Source: Oreohelix idahoensis | Taxonomy: Eukaryota > Mollusca > Gastropoda > Stylommatophora > Oreohelicidae | DNA length: 64,000 nt | Direction of reading: 5' to 3' | Assembly: GCA_024509875.1 (NCBI GenBank) | Contig: JAMPIV010013731.1 | Coordinates: forward strand, 1 to 64,000 | In this document: positions 1 through 10,439 of the stretch, in pieces | How the letters are laid out: every line of letters starts with the position of its first letter | How positions within the stretch are numbered: position 1 is the stretch's first letter | Position numbers and translations under genes: made by a program | Notes under the pieces: generated by a model | What the model saw: only the letters and a program-made list of their open reading frames with translations | Told to the model about the DNA's origin: nothing | Database searches by the model: none

Positions 1-106
1 TCAATTCAGACGGTGGTTATATTGAAAAGGAATAAACACTATACAAAATTTCAGCTCTCTGTGACATGTCCTTCATGGTTAGGCCCAAGACTTATGGCAA
101 GCCCCT

Positions 107-155
<49 letters not shown>

Positions 156-965
156 TAGCATTTGATGATTCTCATTTAGAGTTTGTGAGTTAATTGTTTA
201 GTTGTTAGGATTTGTCTCATGTTGTTGAAGATAGCTTTGGACACCAAATCGGATGTCCACAATTTTTTGGCGAACAGGTTAATAAACGTCCAAGCTTCCA
301 TCATTAGATTACAATGCTAACATTCATTAAACCAACAAGCATGTTATCGTCAGGCCGACTGAACGAACACTGGCTCACCTCTGTTTGTGGGAAAAGGGCT
401 ATCGTCAAACTCCGACAGCAACATTGTTGAGATCTGAAGATAAACAAAGAGTGAAACCTGACGCACATAAATAGTAAATAATAAGCATTAACCAATATTT
501 GGCAGGCACTTGTAAGAATGAAGGAAGGAAAACAGTAGAAAAGTGCCTAGGTCAGTGTCCAGTATCTCTTACATCGGCTTACTTGTCCTGCAGTAGTTAT
601 CGCTCTAGGAATCTGTGTAGGAAGCGCTAATAGAGCACGCAAAAATCCTGAGCCAAATACGATTCAAATGTTTTTTTTTTTTTTCTCACACTTGCTATTA
701 GCAGTTAACTTGATGCTACATTTGATTTTTGCGCTAAATTGTATTTGAAAACTTTAAAAGATGCAGAATTCAAAGTTTAATATATAAAAATACTTGTTTC
801 TGAATTGTTAAAATAATTGCTTCATGCTTCTTTTGCTGACGTACATGTCCATCTTTGAGCAAAATTCGGATACGCAGAATTTAAGATAAGTAGAAGTATT
901 TTAGATGATTCCAGTAACTTCTACCTATCCAGACTATATATATGTGCAGTCTGGATAAGTGTATG
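1..965. other. Unassigned AT-rich flank with (TA)n tract
   Basis: No convincing coding region. It holds a (TG)/(TA) microsatellite at about 109-158 and a T-run at about 669-684. A short stretch near 494-560 (ggcacttgtaag, then purine-rich sequence) resembles the tail of the SINE family seen at 13907-14105. The 63-codon frame at 304-495 has no recognisable motif. Confidence 0.5.
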
Positions 966-1231
966 TATGTAGCATAGTGGTTAGTGCACTGGCTTCCTAG
1001 CTCAGTGGTCTATGGTTCGATCCCCAGATGAGGTGGGATTTTTTTAGGCCGCAAACGGCTCCTGGGTCGACCCAGCCCCAAATGGGTACCAGAGCAACTC
1101 TGGGAAGGTTAAGGCTGCCGGCGTGATGTTGACCACATCACCCCTAGTGTGGTGACGGTCAAGAAAATATGGGCCTAACACCATATTCCCAATATGCCTC
1201 AATGGGCGTGTAACGGGATCCTTTCCTTTCC
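966..1231 (+). mobile_element. tRNA-derived SINE, family B (plus-strand copy)
   Basis: The head has pol III-type internal promoter boxes: an A-box-like TAGCATAGTGGTTAGTGC and a B-box-like GGTTCGATCCC. The body reads ...GGGTCGACCCAGCCCC then AAATGGGTACC, and the tail runs through CCATATTCCCAATATGCC to a pyrimidine-rich end. The same body recurs in reverse orientation at 12556-12825 and 14143-14353, which establishes a dispersed family. The SINE class follows from the tRNA-like head plus the short non-coding body. Confidence 0.75.
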
Positions 1232-1278
1232 ATATATATATACAGTATATATATATAATGCTTGTAGTACATTGTGAA

Positions 1279-1971
1279 GGTGATTGAAAAGTCACTTCTT
1301 ATTTTAAAATTGTTCTATCCTCACTTGTATCCACTGGATATACATGAAATAAATATCCACACAAGTAGCAATAACTCTATTTGACAAATAAGTTTTATTT
1401 TTAAAAAATTCCCAGACACAAAATAAAACCAAATAAAATCCAAAATGGCAAGTAAACTGAAGCTACTACAAGAGGCAGCAAAATTTGCTGCCTGCTGCAT
1501 ACCTGTCAACCTCCTGAGATAAAAACCTGTACAGCATACCAATAAAAACCTGTACGCACTACAAATATAAACCTTACAAAGGAAAAAAAAAGAACTTTAC
1601 CCAAGAATATTTGTAGTACAAGAAGATGAACAGTTTAAAAATACTTTTAAAAAAAAGTTGTTCTAAAGAGGAAGACAAAAAATTTACTTAAAAAACATCT
1701 GTACAAACTTGCTTGTACAGCTGTATGCTAACAAAAAGTAAACATTCCTGTACAAATGATCCCTTTCCTGTACAAGTTGACAGGTATGCTGCTGTGAAAA
1801 TCGTACTAACGATATCTCAAGTTGAGTGGTAATATTTATGTGACATTGAATTTTATGTAATAACATGGCAGTTAATCATCTTTATTATAATGTTTGTTTC
1901 GTATAAATTTGTTGGATAGGCGTGAAGAAATAAGAGTTTAAAAAAAATAGAAAGTGACTTTTTTAATCACC
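1279..1971. mobile_element. Candidate non-autonomous DNA transposon with terminal inverted repeats
   Basis: The left end GGTGATTGAAAAGTCACTT (from 1279) is matched in inverted orientation by AAGTGACTTTTTTAATCACC ending at 1971, giving imperfect inverted termini about 690 bp apart. An inner inverted pair, GCATACCTGTCAAC near 1497-1510 and GTTGACAGGTATGC near 1778-1791, makes the interior partly palindromic. No transposase frame is present. A diverged stretch at about 15905-16130 shares interior sequence (AGAGACAGCA, then a GCAGTTAAT-like block). The exact ends and the target duplication are not clear. Confidence 0.4.
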
Positions 1972-2239
1972 CAGGAGATTTTTCCCATTCGTTTGTCATT
2001 TATCGCTGCTTTAAGACCATGCATTCTTGCAGTAAACAAAATGGCTTCTAGTTTTGTGGGTCAGACTGCATGGGCAACAGCTTGACCTCTTTACCCAAGC
2101 GTCCAACCTTGCATCGGCCAAGCAATAGTCTTGGGGGAGCGTTCCTATAGTCAGAAATGGTTGAAAGTGATACTACAACTTTCTAAGCCACATGAAGAAG
2201 GCGAAGGAGAAACAGCAGTATGCTATAAGTGAAAACAGC

Positions 2240-2515
2240 CGACAGTTCATGATCAGACAAGACAGCCAACAGTTCATGATCAGACAAGACAGCTGATAAT
2301 TCTTCTTCTTCCTCATTCGCCTTCAGACTTCCACATTTATGACTCTAATAAAGGCAGCAGTCAACTCAAGGTTCCCGACATCTCCAAACAGTTGCTGATA
2401 ATTCATGATCAGACAAAGACAGCTGACAGTTCATGATCAGACAAGACAGCTGACAATTCATGATCAGACAAGACAGCCGACAGTTCATGATCAGACAAGA
2501 CAGCCAGCGCTACGT
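2240..2515. repeat. 27-bp tandem repeat containing TGATCA
   Basis: About six copies of a 27-bp unit with core AGTTCATGATCAGACAAGAC. They lie in two blocks (about 2240-2300 and 2400-2510), split by about 100 bp of unrelated pyrimidine-rich sequence. Each unit carries the palindrome TGATCA. The frame at 2405-2617 is an artefact of the repeat: 27 is divisible by three, so the frame stays open. Confidence 0.8.
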
Positions 2516-2754
2516 AGAGATGGGTGGTTAGCAGCTATTGCAGTCAAATGTTTAAAAGGATTGATGATAATGATGATGTATGCATGTAATAATGAGTCTG
2601 CCCTCAAGCATCTGTAACTACACACTGACAAACATCTTAACTCGTTCTCTTTCAAACCTTGTGGTGTACCCCTTAGTACATTATTTCCCTAATGGCTACC
2701 TCCTGGTGTGTCCTCGTTTGGTTATGATCTGAATTAATCATGTCAGCACTTTCC

Positions 2755-3125
2755 TCATCATACTTTCAGACCCCCAAGGAGCATAGGCCTTCAACAAACT
2801 TACGCCACGTCTGCCTGTCTTGTGCCATCTGCTCAAGATCTTTCCATGTCTTCTTCATCGCATTTCGTATCTATCCCCAGTTCTCTTCTCCGTGTATTCC
2901 TTGGTCTCCCTTTATCCCTGTTTATGCTGGAAGATTCCAGAACAAGGACTGTCTTGTAATGCTATCAACAGATTTTCTCAGTGTGTGTCCTATCCATCTC
3001 CAGCGTCTTCTTATCTTCTTCCACTCTCACTTGTTTGGTTCTTGTCATTAGTTCCACTTAAGTGATCTTGTTATACATTTTAAATGCAATCAGCCATTAA
3101 TGAAAGTCTGTAGCCTTCTGGTTGT
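2755..3125 (-). pseudogene. LINE fragment: C-terminal region of an RTE-like endonuclease-reverse transcriptase
   Basis: Read on the minus strand, conceptual frames give [10 protein letters not shown] followed by SITRQSLF, and further on MKKTWKDLEQMAQDRQTW. These are hallmarks of the region downstream of the RT domain in endonuclease-reverse transcriptase LINEs. Stops and frame changes interrupt it. Homologous fragments lie at 4620-5085 (+) and 5155-5505 (-). The endonuclease and RT catalytic domains are absent, so it is a 5'-truncated dead copy. Confidence 0.65.
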
Positions 3126-3204
3126 TTTTGTGATGTGCACTTTACTTGATATAAAATGAATTTAATTGTTGCATTAAAGACTTACTAGAGTTCAAAATAT
3201 TCTT

Positions 3205-3410
3205 TAGTACCTATGGGAAACAAAAATGTGCATAAATTGGGGTGCCTGGATAAAAATGGACAGAGGACGACAAAGAAAAAAGATACTGGACGTTTGACAT
3301 CATGGTATGGAAAGAAGTCAACAGCAGAATTTATCAGAAGTACTAGAGACAGGAAGTTGCGGAGAGATGTGATCGCCTACACCACCTGGCATTGTATTTA
3401 AAGAAGAAGG
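3205..3410 (+). pseudogene. LINE tail fragment (endonuclease-reverse transcriptase type)
   Basis: The plus strand contains GRQRKKILDV-like and then WKEVNSRIYQKY-like translations. The DNA resembles the better preserved 3' part of the fragment at 7640-8010 (gaagtcaacaacagaatt and gatcgcctacgccac in that copy). Only the extreme C-terminal coding part remains, with a stop inside. It was assigned by comparison within the window. Confidence 0.45.
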
Positions 3411-4619
3411 ATAAAACCTGAAAGTTGCCTGGGACAAAAAAGAGTTAAGTCTGCCAGGTGTGACAAATCTATTTGTTTATTTTTTTTTTAACAGTTTTAA
3501 CCATCTTGTTGCTGAACTAGGACTGCTGAGTTCACCGTTCTATTGCAGTCAAACCCAAGTTGGAAGAACTAGCTAATGTTTTCTAGGTGTTAGGTGGTTC
3601 TAGGTTGTTTGTGGACCCAAAAATTAATTTTTCTTATTTTTTTCTGTGGAGAGAGTCCCAGCATGTGTTGAATTTAGCCACTTAGGTCTTCAGTTGTTCA
3701 TTTAACTTGTGTACAACAGATCACTGAAAATGTTCAGAAAACTGTCTCGTGTTTGAAGTTCATTCCTGTTGTTGAATCATTTTATAATTCAGCTTCAGAT
3801 CTGCATGCTTTTTTTTTTCTTTTTAAATATTTGTTAACTCTTAAACTGCGAGAGACCAATATTCAGGGTTAATTTTCCCAACAGTTCCTGACAGGAGGCC
3901 AGTTTTTGGGCTAGTATATTTGAACTAAGTTTTTGTTTTGCATTCTACCAGTTCTATATTTTTTATTAATCCTCATTAATTTTTATTTACAAGTATGAAA
4001 AACATTACAGTACTTTCAATAAAAAACAGAGAATTGGATAGAACTGACTTAAACTTTAACACTGTAGTAAAACTCAAAGTAACAGACAGTTTCATGCACC
4101 AAGCATGGGAAGACCACCTTGTGCTGTATGAGTTAACATCACAGAGCAAATGATGAGTGTCTTAGAAATGGCATTTTATTCAAAGTATATCTCATTAACA
4201 CGTTGTATAGTTGTAAATTTCTTAGCACCATCCTCATTTTGTCAACGTACCACAAACTCCTTGTTCATCAAACACAACTGCTTGTTTGTCAACACGCCGC
4301 CCATTGCTTGTTTATTGACATGCAAACTTATTGCTTGTTAGCTGACAGCTAAAATGTGTACATAAATTTCTGAATATTTTGTCAGAATCTATTATGTGTG
4401 TCATGTGTAATAATAATTGATGTAATGAATTCGTATTTAAAGATGTATCTGTGTTAGAAAATGAGTATATCTGTTTGGGAGCTCTAGTTTATTGAGAAGC
4501 GTTTTGTGGTGTAACTTGACAAGATGAGATGAGAACTGGGGTTTCGGATAGAGGTATTGTATGAGGTATACTTCCCTCGATACAAAAAGCAAGAGGAGCT
4601 TTCATTGCGTTGGGAAATG
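3411..4619. other. No recognisable gene
   Basis: AT-rich sequence with short homopolymer runs. The frame at 4150-4341 is composition-driven. No repeat with a visible partner elsewhere in the window was found. Confidence 0.4.
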
Positions 4620-5085
4620 TATGGAATCAAGAGAAATCGGGTCCAACACAAAAAAATAAGAATCTTCAACTCAGATGTCAAGTCAGTCTCTGAAATGTGA
4701 ACAGCACAAACAATGCCTAAGAAGCTATAGACTTTCATAAATGGGTGCTTACGTAGAATAGAAGGTTTAAAATGGTATGACAAGGTTACCAATGTGGAAC
4801 TGATGACAAGAACCAGACAAGTGCCAGTGGAACAAGAGATGAGAAGAAGAAACTGGCAATGGATAGGACACATATTGAGGAAACCTGTGGATAGCATTAC
4901 AAGGCAGTCCTTGTTCAGGAATCCCTGGGTAAAGACAGGTAGACCCAAGAAACACATGGAGACAGAAGTGAAAATGATGAGGAAAACGTGGAAAGAGCTT
5001 GAGCTGATCACATGCCAGGAAGACTTGGGCTTGTCTTTGTTGAAATGCCTGTGCTCATTGGGGAGCTAAAGGGTATACATTCCTT
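4620..5085 (+). pseudogene. LINE fragment: C-terminal region of an RTE-like endonuclease-reverse transcriptase
   Basis: The plus-strand frame at 4794-5069 gives [20 protein letters not shown] followed by KTGRPKKHMETEV and a TWKELE segment. This is the conserved 'WRWIGH-LRK...ITRQAL...GRPK...W..LE..AQDR' tail of RTE-like LINEs. Upstream DNA (about 4640-4790) continues the homology in broken frames (RIFNSDVKSV-like). It pairs with 2755-3125 (-) and 5155-5505 (-); the latter lies tail-to-tail with it about 70 bp away. No RT catalytic motif is left. Confidence 0.65.
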
Positions 5086-5154
5086 GCGTCTTTTATGCTG
5101 TCACGGGGAAATGCACTTTCTGTTTGATCTTTCAGTAGATCAAGTCAAAATCTT

Positions 5155-5505
5155 GCAGGTCTCCCCCATGTAACACAAGCCCTCAACAAAAACATGCCAA
5201 GCCTTCCTGTCTTGTGCCATTCATTCAGGACCCCTCCATGTCTACTTTACCCTTTCATATCTGTCTCCAGTTCTCTTCTTCATGTGTGTGTGTGTTGGTC
5301 TCCCTCCATTTCTCTTTAGTCTGGGAACTCTAGAACAGGAACTACCTTACAAAGCTATCGACTGGTTTTCTTAGTGTTTGTCCTAACATCAGTGTCTTCT
5401 CACATGGTTGTCCCACAAGTGTTGGTCTGGATCTTTCCATTATTTCCATGTAAGTGATCTTGTACCATGTCAAGCCTTCTATTTATGAAAGTCTTTGATA
5501 TTTCT
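5155..5505 (-). pseudogene. LINE fragment, same family as 2755-3125
   Basis: The plus strand reads ccttcctgtcttgtgccat and then ctgtctccagttctcttctt, matching the plus-strand sequence of 2755-3125 almost motif for motif. It is more decayed, with no frame of any length. It lies convergent to the homologous fragment at 4620-5085, so the two could form a long imperfect inverted repeat. Confidence 0.55.
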
Positions 5506-5514
5506 GGTGAATAG

Positions 5515-6200
5515 TTAATATTACTACTTACTTGCTTACTTAATGTTACTACTTCTTAATATTACTGCTTACTTACTTACTTAGTCATTTCACTTCAACC
5601 CTGGGGTGTAGAGGTTTGCTAGAGGGAGCACCAAACTATCCTATTGGCTGCCCTCCTGCTGGCCTGGTTCCAGTCTTCCAATCTGGTCCTCGGACCATCA
5701 GAGATTGTCTAATGTTGTCGAACTCTTAGGTCATCCTGGATGTCTAGATCCCTTTCTCTTGATTTCCCATTTTTGTTGTGGTAGCTGATCTTCTCCCTTT
5801 TTGCAGACATGGCCAAACCATCACTGTTGGGACTGTTCCCCTCAGGTCTGCAGGGGCTGGGTTTTGAGGCCATGATGTCTGGTTGCAAACCATGTCTTTT
5901 CTTGTTACTTCAACCACCTTCCTCAGATGCCTCGTTTCTGGGGTTTGGAGCTGGCTTTTATGGGTTGTAGTCATTGCCCATGACTTGCATCCATAAGACT
6001 GGATTATAGGTAGAGTGATATACAGCCGTCTTCATTTTCTTGTCAGTTTCTCTTTTGCCGTGGAATCCTTGATTTATGGCCTGAAAAAGTCTCCCAGCTG
6101 CTGCTCTTTGAGTAGCCAGCTCTTCTTTGATGCCTTCCTTCCAGTATGAAGCTCCAAGGTATTTAAAGTGTCGAGCTACTCCAGGACCTGTTCTCCCAAA
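5515..6200 (-). pseudogene. LINE 3' end: RT C-terminus plus 3' UTR with a (TAAG)n tail
   Basis: On the minus strand the translation around 5960-6180 reads ARHFKYLGASYWKEGIKEEL and then RLFQAINQGFHGKRETDKK. This matches the 'FKYLGS...I..RI..A...F' region immediately downstream of RT domains in LINEs. A second frame (about 5744-5974) continues with RHLRKVVEVTRKDMV. The 3' UTR then runs to about 5515-5580, where the plus strand shows repeated CTTA units, a microsatellite tail. The same 3' UTR recurs on the plus strand at 15655-15780, ending ACTAAGTAAGT. Confidence 0.6.
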
Positions 6201-6224
6201 TAGTTTATATACATAAATGGTTAT

Positions 6225-6280
6225 GTGGCAGGCACTTGTAAGATAATAAAGAAGTAGAAAACTAGACAATAGAAACTGGG
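6225..6280 (-). repeat. Fragment of SINE family E
   Basis: The stretch ggcaggcacttgtaag, then aataaagaagtagaaaact and agacaatag, matches part of the SINE at 13907-14105 and 15300-15465. Confidence 0.45.
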
Positions 6281-6284
6281 TTAT

Positions 6285-6545
6285 TTTTCTATTGCCCTGT
6301 GAAGTTCCCTGGGGGATTCTGAAGAGAGCGAAGAAAGAATAGGACTCCTGATAATCCACGGCATTTCATTAAAGTTGATTAATATGAGGTTGTGTATGGG
6401 GTTGGTAACCTCATCATGTAAAATAAGTTGCCAAAGAAACCAGGGCTGCACGAGCTTGTGAATGGTGCAGGCTTCTTGCAAGGGGACCAGCTGCAATATC
6501 ACCTCCATGCTCCTTAAGGAGAACAAAGGAAAATGATTGTTCTTG
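6285..6545. repeat. Dispersed repeat, unexpanded form of the minisatellite locus
   Basis: This segment aligns by eye with the left flank of the 45-bp minisatellite (17215-17401; shared pattern ccttggggga/ctctgaagaag, ...ggttggtaacctcatca..., ...ctgcacgagcttgtgaatg) and with its right flank (28935-28965; ttaggagcacaacggaaaag against ttaaggagaacaaaggaaaa). Between the two it contains only one unit-like stretch (ggtgcaggcttcttgcaagg, then ggaccagctgcaatatcacc), where the other locus has dozens. The repeat class is unknown. Confidence 0.55.
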
Positions 6546-6604
6546 CATTCTTTATCAAGGTTTATTATTTTGATTTGGTATCAGTGTTTCTTTAAGATAT
6601 TGAT

Positions 6605-6946
6605 TTTTTTTTAAGATAATACTCGAGGCGAAATCTCAGGTTATTACTATGTCTAACCTGACATTGATTTTACGTGAGTATCCCTTTTTTACTTGTACAG
6701 AGACAGGTGTCCCTCGCCATTCAGGCAAATACTCTCCGATTTCGGAGGTACCCATTGCAGCTGGGTCGGCTCAGGAGCCGCCAATCCCTGGTCGACAACA
6801 CTCCTTCAAATGTGGTTGCCAGGTCTCGAGTTAATCCAGTCCAATTCCCGGTCGACGAAAAATCCTCAAATGCCGCCGCCCGGGTTTGATCCTGAATCAC
6901 CCGGTCGCCAGAGCGGTGTTGTAACCACTACGCTAGCGCGGCTCCC
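6605..6946 (-). mobile_element. tRNA-derived SINE, family C, with 11-bp target duplication
   Basis: On the minus strand the head begins GGGAGCCGCGCTAGCGTAGTGG (internal promoter box A-like), with a B-box-like GATCAAACCCGG following. The body contains CTCCTGAGCCGACCCAGC then TGCAATGGGTACC, and the end is A-rich (T-run on plus at 6605-6612). Perfect 11-bp direct repeats AAGATATTGAT flank it at 6594-6604 and 6947-6957. The family recurs at 39058-39405 and 40465-40742. Confidence 0.85.
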
Positions 6947-6957
6947 AAGATATTGAT

Positions 6958-7440
6958 GTTTTAGTCTCTCTAGTGTGTGTTCTTTGGCCTTGAAGGCTGA
7001 TTTTCTGTTGAAGGCTTGTGATGTTTGATTCTTCTTGTGATTGCATCTTTGATGTTTTTACCGTCAGATGAGTTCTCATGATGTATTTGACTGTTGTCTG
7101 GAGTTCTTCTTTAGCTCTATACAGCTTTGAGTTTAGTGTTGAGTCATTGGGCCAGTATATCTTTCTTAACTGGTCGTACAGAGGACAATCCTGTAGAACA
7201 TGCTCAGCAGTTTGTTCTTTTAATTCACATGTGCACAGTGGTGAAGCAGACAGCCGTAGCTTGTACATGTGTTTTTGTTATGCGCTGTCCTGAGGTGAAG
7301 AATGGTGATCTGTCCCTGCCTGTCAAGAGTGTGGTAGTCGTCGTTGGGTTGATTGATGTTTGATGATTTGGCAGCATTCTGATGATGTAGCCAAGCTTGT
7401 TGTTCCATGTATGTTATGCCTGTTTTTGTTCCCAGGAATA
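6958..7440 (-). pseudogene. LINE C-terminal fragment (post-RT cysteine-rich segment)
   Basis: The minus-strand frame gives YKLRLSASPLCTCELKEQTA then EHVLQDCPLYDQLRKIYWP. It fits the pattern 'L...P.C.CG...QT.EHVLQ.CP....R...WP' found at the extreme C-terminus of jockey/I/CR1-type LINE polyproteins. Related but non-identical fragments lie at 12930-13210, 16415-16700, 38525-38795 and 40743-40895. The upstream RT domain is missing. Confidence 0.6.
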
Positions 7441-7639
7441 TTCTGATGTCTTAATTTATTCTGTCCCTTATGGTGATATTCATTTTGATTCAGGACTGCA
7501 ACTTAGGCAAAAGTAGCATTCCATGAAATAACAAAAGTATTTTAAGCCGCAATTATTTGTCAGTGAAAGTAAGAAAGACAGTTCTTCTGTGTTATACAGA
7601 GCCATTCCTGAGATACGAAAGTGATTCATGATTAAACAA

Positions 7640-8010
7640 GCAGGCAGGAAAAGCCTTGGAGGCCACAGAGCTGTGGATTTACAGAAGAATGTTAAGATTA
7701 ACTTGGACAGCTAAAAAGAGTAACCTGGATGTCCTGAAAGAAGTCAGTGTGCAAAGGAAGCTTGTTACTTAAGTTAGAAGGAAGAAATTCTCACTTTCTT
7801 GACATGTTGCAAGATGAGGAAAGCAGGAATACAATGTGACAACATGAAAGATAGAAGGAAAAAAGATATAAAGGATGACAAAGAGAGAATACTATTTGAC
7901 ATCATGACATGCAAAGAAGTCAACAACAGAATTGATAAACTGTACTGGAGACAGGAAGTTGTGAAGAGACATGATCGCCTACGCCACAAGGCATGGTATT
8001 TGAATGGTAA
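7640..8010 (+). pseudogene. LINE C-terminal fragment (endonuclease-reverse transcriptase type)
   Basis: Broken plus-strand frames resemble the 'ELW.YRRMLRI.WT...' region, then 'FLDMLQDEESRN', then a DDKERILFDIM-like and a KLYWRQEV segment before ...DRLRHKAW. Order and spacing match the region downstream of RT in the same LINE type as 3205-3410. It carries frameshifts and stops. Confidence 0.5.
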
Positions 8011-9480
8011 TATTTGCAGCTAACTTTTGAACCATCTCATCTCCTGTTGTGTAATGTTCTCTCCAGTTTTATATAGTGACCATGTTTGATATTGTTAGTC
8101 AAAGATAAGTAAATATGTTATGTGTTGGGAGTGTATGGGTGACTGAGTTGATGTAGTAATTGGTAAGTTAGCATTTAAACGTCTGTGTTTGTACGTATGT
8201 TTTTTTTGTTTTTTTTTCATTCTCCTTGAAGATACTTCCCTTGTGTTTGAAAATTTTGCTGTACAATAATATGTGCCATCCTAAAGGTAATTTTATGAGT
8301 AACTTAATACATGGGGGCAAAATTTCAGTAGCACAGATAATTTAAAAAAAAGAAGAGATTCCAGGTTCGGGACTAGAGTGTACTAAGATGTCAGACTGAG
8401 AGAATAATCTTTCCATGTTTTGTTGTTGTTCTTTAACTTTGGCTTCTGGTCTTGTCACTAAGAGCAACCACTGCTGTTGTTTTTTTTTAGCATAATCTAC
8501 TATGTAGATCTAGGGTTTTGTTGTTGTTTGAAGTCTAACCCTGGAATTCACACGAGAGCAGTGTGAATTCCTTTGCATCCTGTTTTTCCCTTTGCATCCT
8601 GTTTTTCCCTTTGCATCTGTTTTTCTGTTATGTTAAGTTGTTGGCAAGTATGTATGTATTTTTTTTTTTTTTGAGTACAGAAGGAAAATGTATGAAGGCT
8701 TCAAGTTTTAAAAATGTGTAATTTTAATCTGACCTGATTGTTTCCATAGGTGGCTCATTGTAGTAGCCGCAATACCTTTGAAGGCATGTCTGTTTTAATT
8801 TTACAAGTTTTATCATGTGATAAGTAGTAAAAAAATTAAAAAAAACCTCCAAATTGGATACAATCAGTGAGTGATGGCATTGTAATCTTGGTACTGCTCA
8901 AGCTGATCAGTTTTTCAGAATATTGCACATCTTATCAACTCTCTGTGCTTTTAGCAAAAAAAAAAAAAAAAAAAAGCACAGTAAGAATCAAGTATTAAAA
9001 GACATTAAAAATCATCCACAAAGAGGAACTGATCAAAAGTAGATTAGGTCAATTTTGTTAGATTGTATATCTGCCAAGTGGATGCAAGTAACAACAGGTC
9101 TTGGCTTTTGTAAGGCTTTTTATGTACAGGTCCTTAACCCAGAATCCGAAATGCTCGGGGGTGGCGGTGTTTCGGAAATCTGATTTTTTTTTCAGATATT
9201 ACCTAAAATAGCCCAAGTCGATAATCAGGCAAAAAAACATTCAGTTTTCGAAATGTTTGAGTTTTAAGGTGTTCCGGATTCTGAGTTACAGACCTGTAGT
9301 AAGAAAATGTTTAGTTAATTATTATATACAGATAACTATGTTTTGCTCATAACTGCCAGTGTCTATAGTTTGTTGTTAGATTTATAACATTGTTTTATCT
9401 CTTATGTAATAGCAGTCATTTAATTCAGCCATAACCACAACTGTCGGACATCATTATTATCATAGACATTTATGTTATCG
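8011..9480. other. No recognisable gene; simple repeats and a small perfect hairpin
   Basis: AT-rich. It contains a perfect 11-bp stem with 7-nt loop (8543-8571), about three tandem copies of a 19-bp TTTGCATCCTGTTTTTCCC unit (8571-8626), and homopolymer runs (for example A at about 8956-8974). No protein-like frame was found. Confidence 0.45.
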
Positions 9481-9529
9481 TTGTCATGTTGATTCCCTGG
9501 TCATTATTTACATTAAGATACACCATTGA

Positions 9530-10400
9530 TGCCATTTTTGGCCACTGTGGCCATTATTCTCATCATGTGACATTATTCTCATTGTCATTTGCCAATAATT
9601 ATATCATCTTACAGTTACTGTGGCCATTATTCTCATCATGTGTCATTAATGTCATCTTTAACTGTTGTGGTTATTCTCATTGTCATATGCCAGTAGTAAT
9701 ATCATCCTACAGTGACTGTGGCCATTATTCTCATCATGTGACCTTAATTTCATTTTCAACCATTATAGTTATTATTTGATAGTAATAATGTCATCTTCAG
9801 TGGCTAGCCATTATTCTATGTCATTAACATCATCTTCAACTGTTGCGGTTATTCTCATTATCATATACCAGTAGTAGTGTCATTTTTCAGTGACTGGCCA
9901 TTGTTCTGATGTGTCATTAATGTCATCTTCATGCATTGCGGTTTATTCTCATTATATGCCAGTAGTAATGTCATCTCTCAGTGACGCATTTATTCTCAAC
10001 ATGTGTCCTTAATGTCATTTTCAACCATTTGGGGTTATTCTCATTGTTATATGCCAGTAATTATGTCATCCACAGTGACTGGCCATCATTCTCAACATGT
10101 CATTAATGTCATTTTCAACCATTTGGGGGTTATTATCATATGCCAGTAATTGTCATCCACAGTGACTGGCCACTATTCTCATGTCATTAATGTCATCCAT
10201 GCATTGCGGTTTATTCTCATTATATGCCAGTAGTAATGTCATCTCTCAGTGACTGGCCATTATTCTCAACATAGGTCATTATTGTCATTTTCAACCATTT
10301 GGGGTTATTCTCATTGTCATATGCCAGTAACGATGTCATCCTCAGTGACTGTGGCCATGATTCTCATTAACCATTGCCAGTAATGGTGTCACTTTTGCCC
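9530..10400. repeat. Degenerate tandem repeat, unit about 90 bp
   Basis: About ten imperfect copies of a unit with the landmarks CAGTGACTGGCCATTATTCT, then CATTAATGTCAT, then CAACCATT, then GGTTATTCTCATT, then ATGCCAGTAATGTCATC. CAGTGACT-type landmarks occur near 9614, 9714, 9796, 9889, 9979, 10074, 10160, 10247 and 10341, giving spacings of about 82-100 bp. The small frame at 9486-9779 is a by-product. Confidence 0.75.
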
Positions 10401-10439
10401 ACTATGATCTGTTACTCTTATAGGTTAAGACATTGGAGA

